From NCBI GenBank assembly GCA_035578155.1, contig JAPWDM010000013.1:12673527-12737526 (forward strand): DNA of 64,000 nt. Reading direction: 5' to 3'. A model generated the notes under the pieces. That model was not told where the DNA came from. It saw only the letters and a program-made list of their open reading frames with translations, and ran no database searches. How positions within the stretch are numbered: position 1 is the stretch's first letter; every line of letters starts with the position of its first letter. This DNA comes from Brachynemurus nebulosus (taxonomy: Eukaryota > Arthropoda > Insecta > Neuroptera > Myrmeleontidae). This document shows, one piece after another, positions 60,516 through 64,000 of this stretch. A program made the position numbers and the translations under genes.

Positions 60516-61206
60516 TTTAAAATTACTTATTTAAGTAGGTACATCATTGCATTACTATATAAATAAGCAAACTATTTCAAAATCGATTACTTTTTTTTAC
60601 AACGTAGTGTATTTTTATACATTGTATGTATCGTTCAATATTACCTGAGTGAGAGATATAACAACTAATAGGGGGAGTTTAGACATAATTACTCTATATC
60701 CATCTTTATTGCAAAAGTATTTTATCTTCTTAATATAATAAAATATGTATATCTCTTACTAAAAATACATCTTTCCTTTTTGTTGGACTTTGATACCTCA
60801 AAAACTCTGCAACTAGTTATACGTAGATATTTTTTTCACGCATGATAAAAAGTAGATACTTTTTTCGGACGTGATAAAAAAAGTAGATAGTTTCTTATGC
60901 ATGATTAAAAGTAGATACCTTTTCTCACACGTAATAAAAAGTGATTTTTTTCTTATAGTTAATTTAGAATTGCATAAATAATATCAGTTCTGATAAGATT
61001 TTAAGCATTTGAAGCCGAAAATTCACGCAGTTTTGTAATTCATGAATTCTAGCTACAAAATCAGTCAAGTATACGCCGTACGTGCGTAAATAGTGTTCCG
61101 TACAATATGTTGTTTTTAATGATGGATTTTTGTTCAATTTACACCTCATTCTTAATGCCTGTAGTTTGTTTCAAATTTTTAATATTTTTGCTAACGAGGG
61201 TGTAGG
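60516..61206. other. Gap with minisatellite
   Basis: About 60830-60957 holds four diverged units of TTTTCxCxCxTGATAAAAAGTAGATAC. One more unit lies at 59550-59580, on the other side of the HTH ORF. Confidence 0.6.
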
Positions 61207-61507
61207 CAGGGCCGGATTAACCCTGAGTCCGCTCCTAGGCATCTTGAAAAATGCCGCCCCTACCTTTTATTTGAAAAAAAGAAATCTTAAAAAAAAAACG
61301 TCAATCACAAATTTTCTGCCCTGTTTTAAAAATTTGCCGCCCCTTTTCCTACCTTTTTTATAAACTTTCTCTTAAAAAAATAAGTGACGAGTAAAAAAAA
61401 AAAGTTAATTACTCATTTTTCCGCTCTATTTTAAAAATTTACCGCCCCTAAAAATCTCCTGCCCCTAGGCCATGGCCTAGGGTGGCCTATTGGCTAAGCT
61501 GGCCCTG
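61207..61507. mobile_element. hAT MITE, 301 bp
   Basis: Starts CAGGGCCGGATTAACCCTGA and ends TTGGCTAAGCTGGCCCTG. Flanks GGTGTAGG (61199-61206) and AGTGTAGG (61508-61515) match at 7 of 8. Inner repeats: ATGCCGCCCCTA, TTTGCCGCCCC, TTTACCGCCCCTA. Confidence 0.82.
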
Positions 61508-62383
61508 AGTGTAGGGCAGTAATTTTTAAGCTTTTCTCCTGAGAAAAGTCAAAAAAATCATTCCCAATTTACTTTCCTAAAGTGATACCTCAGAATCAAA
61601 ATTCAATTTTTTCTGGGTCGACTTTACGCACTGGCAATTTTACTATAATATAATGATTTCGTAGTTGTTTCGTTTGACAAATTTTGATACGGAATACTAA
61701 AAACAGACAATTGTAACTCGTTTACTCGCTCGAATCTTTTGAAAAACGAATAAATTTTGAATTTTGCTATGTCGAATCCACCCAAGAGTTATGTTAAAAT
61801 AAAAATTCGTATGTATAAAAAATTAAAAGAATAAAATCAAAGAATAATTTATTATCCAATTCCTATATAAAGTAATAAAATAAAATAATGCTTTATTTTC
61901 GTGATTGGAACAATGCATTGGAAGTAAGAAAGTACCTACAACCGTCTACCTAAGCAAATATTTTATAATTTTCTATAAACCAACTTACAAGTCCATTAAT
62001 CAAACTGAAAAATTGATTTAGTTTTTAGCGATGGTCGGCAGTGTATAGTGTGGTTAGTCAATGTAAAAATCAAATACAACATTTTCGTAAATTAGATTAA
62101 AACGAAAATTTATTAGGAAAACTAAAATCAAAGTTTTAGTTCACTTATTTATTAAGTAGCAACATAGATAGAATCGATTTTGTTAAATAAGTTACTGGTT
62201 ACTGGTTGATTTAAAAGTTTTCGTTTTCAGAATAAAAGTGGTGAAAACGTAATATAGAAACGAAATAAGCAATAAATCAATAAATAATTTTTGATACCAT
62301 CAGTACAGAAAACTTCGTATATTTCTTACAAATCAAGCAGTATTTTGTAAATTTTTCTTTTCGATTTCTTCAAAATGTTAGTA
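61508..62383. other. AT-rich gap
   Basis: No gene, inverted repeat or tandem repeat recognised. Confidence 0.4.
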
Positions 62384-63283
62384 CCGTAAAACCGTCTAGA
62401 CCCGGACATTTTTTTATATTTTTTGGTATAGTTTTATGTTTATATATGTTTCCTTCATAGATATCACCAATAAAAGTATTATCATTAGAAAGAGTGTATA
62501 TTATTTGTTATATCCCTGACTCATTTGTTTCATTATAAGTAAAAATAAATAAAATAAAAAATAAGTAAAAAAAATACCCTAAATCGGTCTTGACCCGGAC
62601 ACTTACTTAAATAATGTAATAACATGCAAACTAATCTCTCCCGTCGGGGTTAGGACAGTGTTTTATATCGTCTGATATCTTTGAACCTGTCAAAGGCTTC
62701 AAAACATTTTGTGGGAAGGGAGAGGGGGCAATGCATAGTATGCCTCTCTATAAAGTAAACATACGATATGACACGAAAAGGAGGCATAAACCGCGTAATT
62801 CTGGCGGGAATATTAACGTATGGACAGTGGGAGTTACAACTGGTGCGAATCGCGGACATAGTGTAATAAACTGATGTGTCCGGGTCTAAACGGATATACA
62901 TATATAGCATGTATTTTTTTATATATATGTACATCGAATATAACTTCAAACATCATTAAATGATGCGCGATAAAATTCTGAACACATATACATATATCAA
63001 AACTAAAACAATATGACAATTATGACGAAAATTACATGTCTAAGTTAGACACACATTTTATTTCTTTGAAAAACTGGAGGATAGTAATTCTGTAAAATGA
63101 GATAGTAAAAATTGAAATCCCTAGTTTTTATTGGTACAGCTGTTTAGAGGATGTTTTTCTCTCTCTAGTGATGTCAAGAAAAAATGTTTATTGTTGCAAA
63201 TTAATGTAGAAATTATTTACTTTGAAGATTGGTGCAAAATGTCCGGGTCTAGATCCCCTGTCCCGGTCTAGACGGTTTTACGG
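62384..63283. mobile_element. TA-flanked element with CCGTAAAACCGTCTAGACC ends
   Basis: CCGTAAAACCGTCTAGACCC GG at the left and GGTCTAGACGGTTTTACGG at the right, TA on both sides; exactly 900 bp. GACCCGGACA recurs at about 62400, 62590, 62877 (inverted) and 63240 (inverted). The middle (62640-62890) is GC-richer than the rest and could be a transposase remnant, but I recognise no motif. Confidence 0.85.
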
Positions 63284-64000
63284 TACATATTTTTTTTAAA
63301 TTCATATGATTCATTATTGTTTCCAACTAGTCTAATTTGAAGAAATCGTGACTTCAAATACCCAAAAAGTTTGTACATATAATACTACTAATTTGTTAGA
63401 AATGCGTCTGTCACTAAAAAAAATTTTGTAAAGTTACCTTCAATAGGCAAGGTTTAAAATTTTTCTAAAAATACGGGTTTTCTTCAAGAAATTAAATTTT
63501 TTTTTAACTTAACTGCAAAAATGAGAATTCCACACCCAAATTCCCCAAGTTTTACTAGCTAGTCTAGTTTCTCTAGTTGAGTTTATTTTTTCAAAAATTA
63601 ATTTCTGGATTTGATGACGCCATCCAGGGTAGGAGAGAGGTGGCATAAAAGGGTATACTTTTGTCATGTGGGCATATCACAGCGTTCGCCCTTTAAGCTG
63701 TTGTCATTTCAAAGATGGTGGTATAATACTTGTTTCCTGTCATTAAACATATTAATACGCAAGTTCAGTATAGATGACATGCGCAATATAGAATTAAGAC
63801 ATAATATACAGTTTATTGATAAAAATGAGAAAATGCTTTTTTTTTTTTAAACTGAATCTTCCCACCTTTTTCCTTAATAAACATTAAAAGTAGTAAAAAC
63901 AGTAATTAGAATGGAAATACAAGCGGAAAATTGAGCCAAAATCGACTTTTTATTGTAAGAAGTAAATTTTTTTGTAGAATTCGTATTTTAATTAAGACCG
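63284..64000. other. AT-rich gap at window end
   Basis: No recognised gene. A 79-codon frame at 63611-63850 has no familiar motif and ends in poly-Phe from a T run. Confidence 0.4.

Noticed and set aside
62650..62949. 99-codon minus frame in the 900-bp TA-flanked element
   Set aside because: No transposase motif visible; Tyr/Ile-rich start from AT repeats. Kept only as a note on the element.

Overview
This window is nuclear DNA of an AT-rich insect, or at least an arthropod. The evidence is spliced genes with GT-AG introns, insect-like versions of five conserved proteins, a piggyBac element in TTAA sites, several hAT and TA-inserting DNA transposons, and long (TA)n tracts. I cannot name the order from the sequence alone. 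I see no bacterial operon, CRISPR array, rRNA gene or intact viral gene.

Gene-bearing left part (1 to about 26.5 kb). Five housekeeping genes lie on strictly alternating strands: SDHC (+, 990-2875), CCDC149 (-, 6620-3931), PNISR (+, 8147-15724), NUS1 (-, 22652-20551) and FAU/RpS30 (+, 24646-26484). This makes two head-to-head pairs (CCDC149/PNISR and NUS1/FAU) and two tail-to-tail gaps. Every coding exon could be joined in frame with GT-AG sites. SDHC is a membrane anchor of mitochondrial complex II. CCDC149 is a coiled-coil protein of unclear role. PNISR is a nuclear arginine/serine-rich protein. NUS1 is the NgBR subunit of the cis-prenyltransferase that makes dolichol. FAU is ubiquitin-like FUBI fused to ribosomal protein S30. 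They share no pathway.

The introns and promoters of these genes are swollen by mobile elements. PNISR introns 1, 4 and 7 look like short introns of about 50-70 bp, each almost filled by one repeat that ends only 12-50 bp from the splice sites. The CCDC149/PNISR promoter gap is split by an inverted-repeat element with another nested in it. The NUS1 intron holds a tandem array with a unit of about 180 bp. FAU intron 3 carries a non-autonomous piggyBac element inside another repeat, and the matching empty site survives in PNISR intron 8.

Gene-poor right part (26.5 to 64 kb). I recognise no host gene here. It is a mosaic of non-autonomous DNA transposons: hAT at 37716-39252, 47948-48324 and 61207-61507; TA-flanked elements at 28121-28983, 41545-41996, 43224-43767, 44781-45900, 59107-59346 and 62384-63283; a Tc1-like remnant at 40318-40900; and a second piggyBac copy at 49132-50065. 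There is also a dispersed repeat of about 510 bp with an internal TA microsatellite and an unexpectedly long shared reading frame, a hairpin-ended repeat family, Penelope-like remnants with a possible hammerhead ribozyme core, and a perfect 73-bp-arm palindrome. The only protein-like frame is a 124-aa helix-turn-helix ORF at 60141-60515, which resembles the N-terminus of a Tc1/IS630-type transposase.
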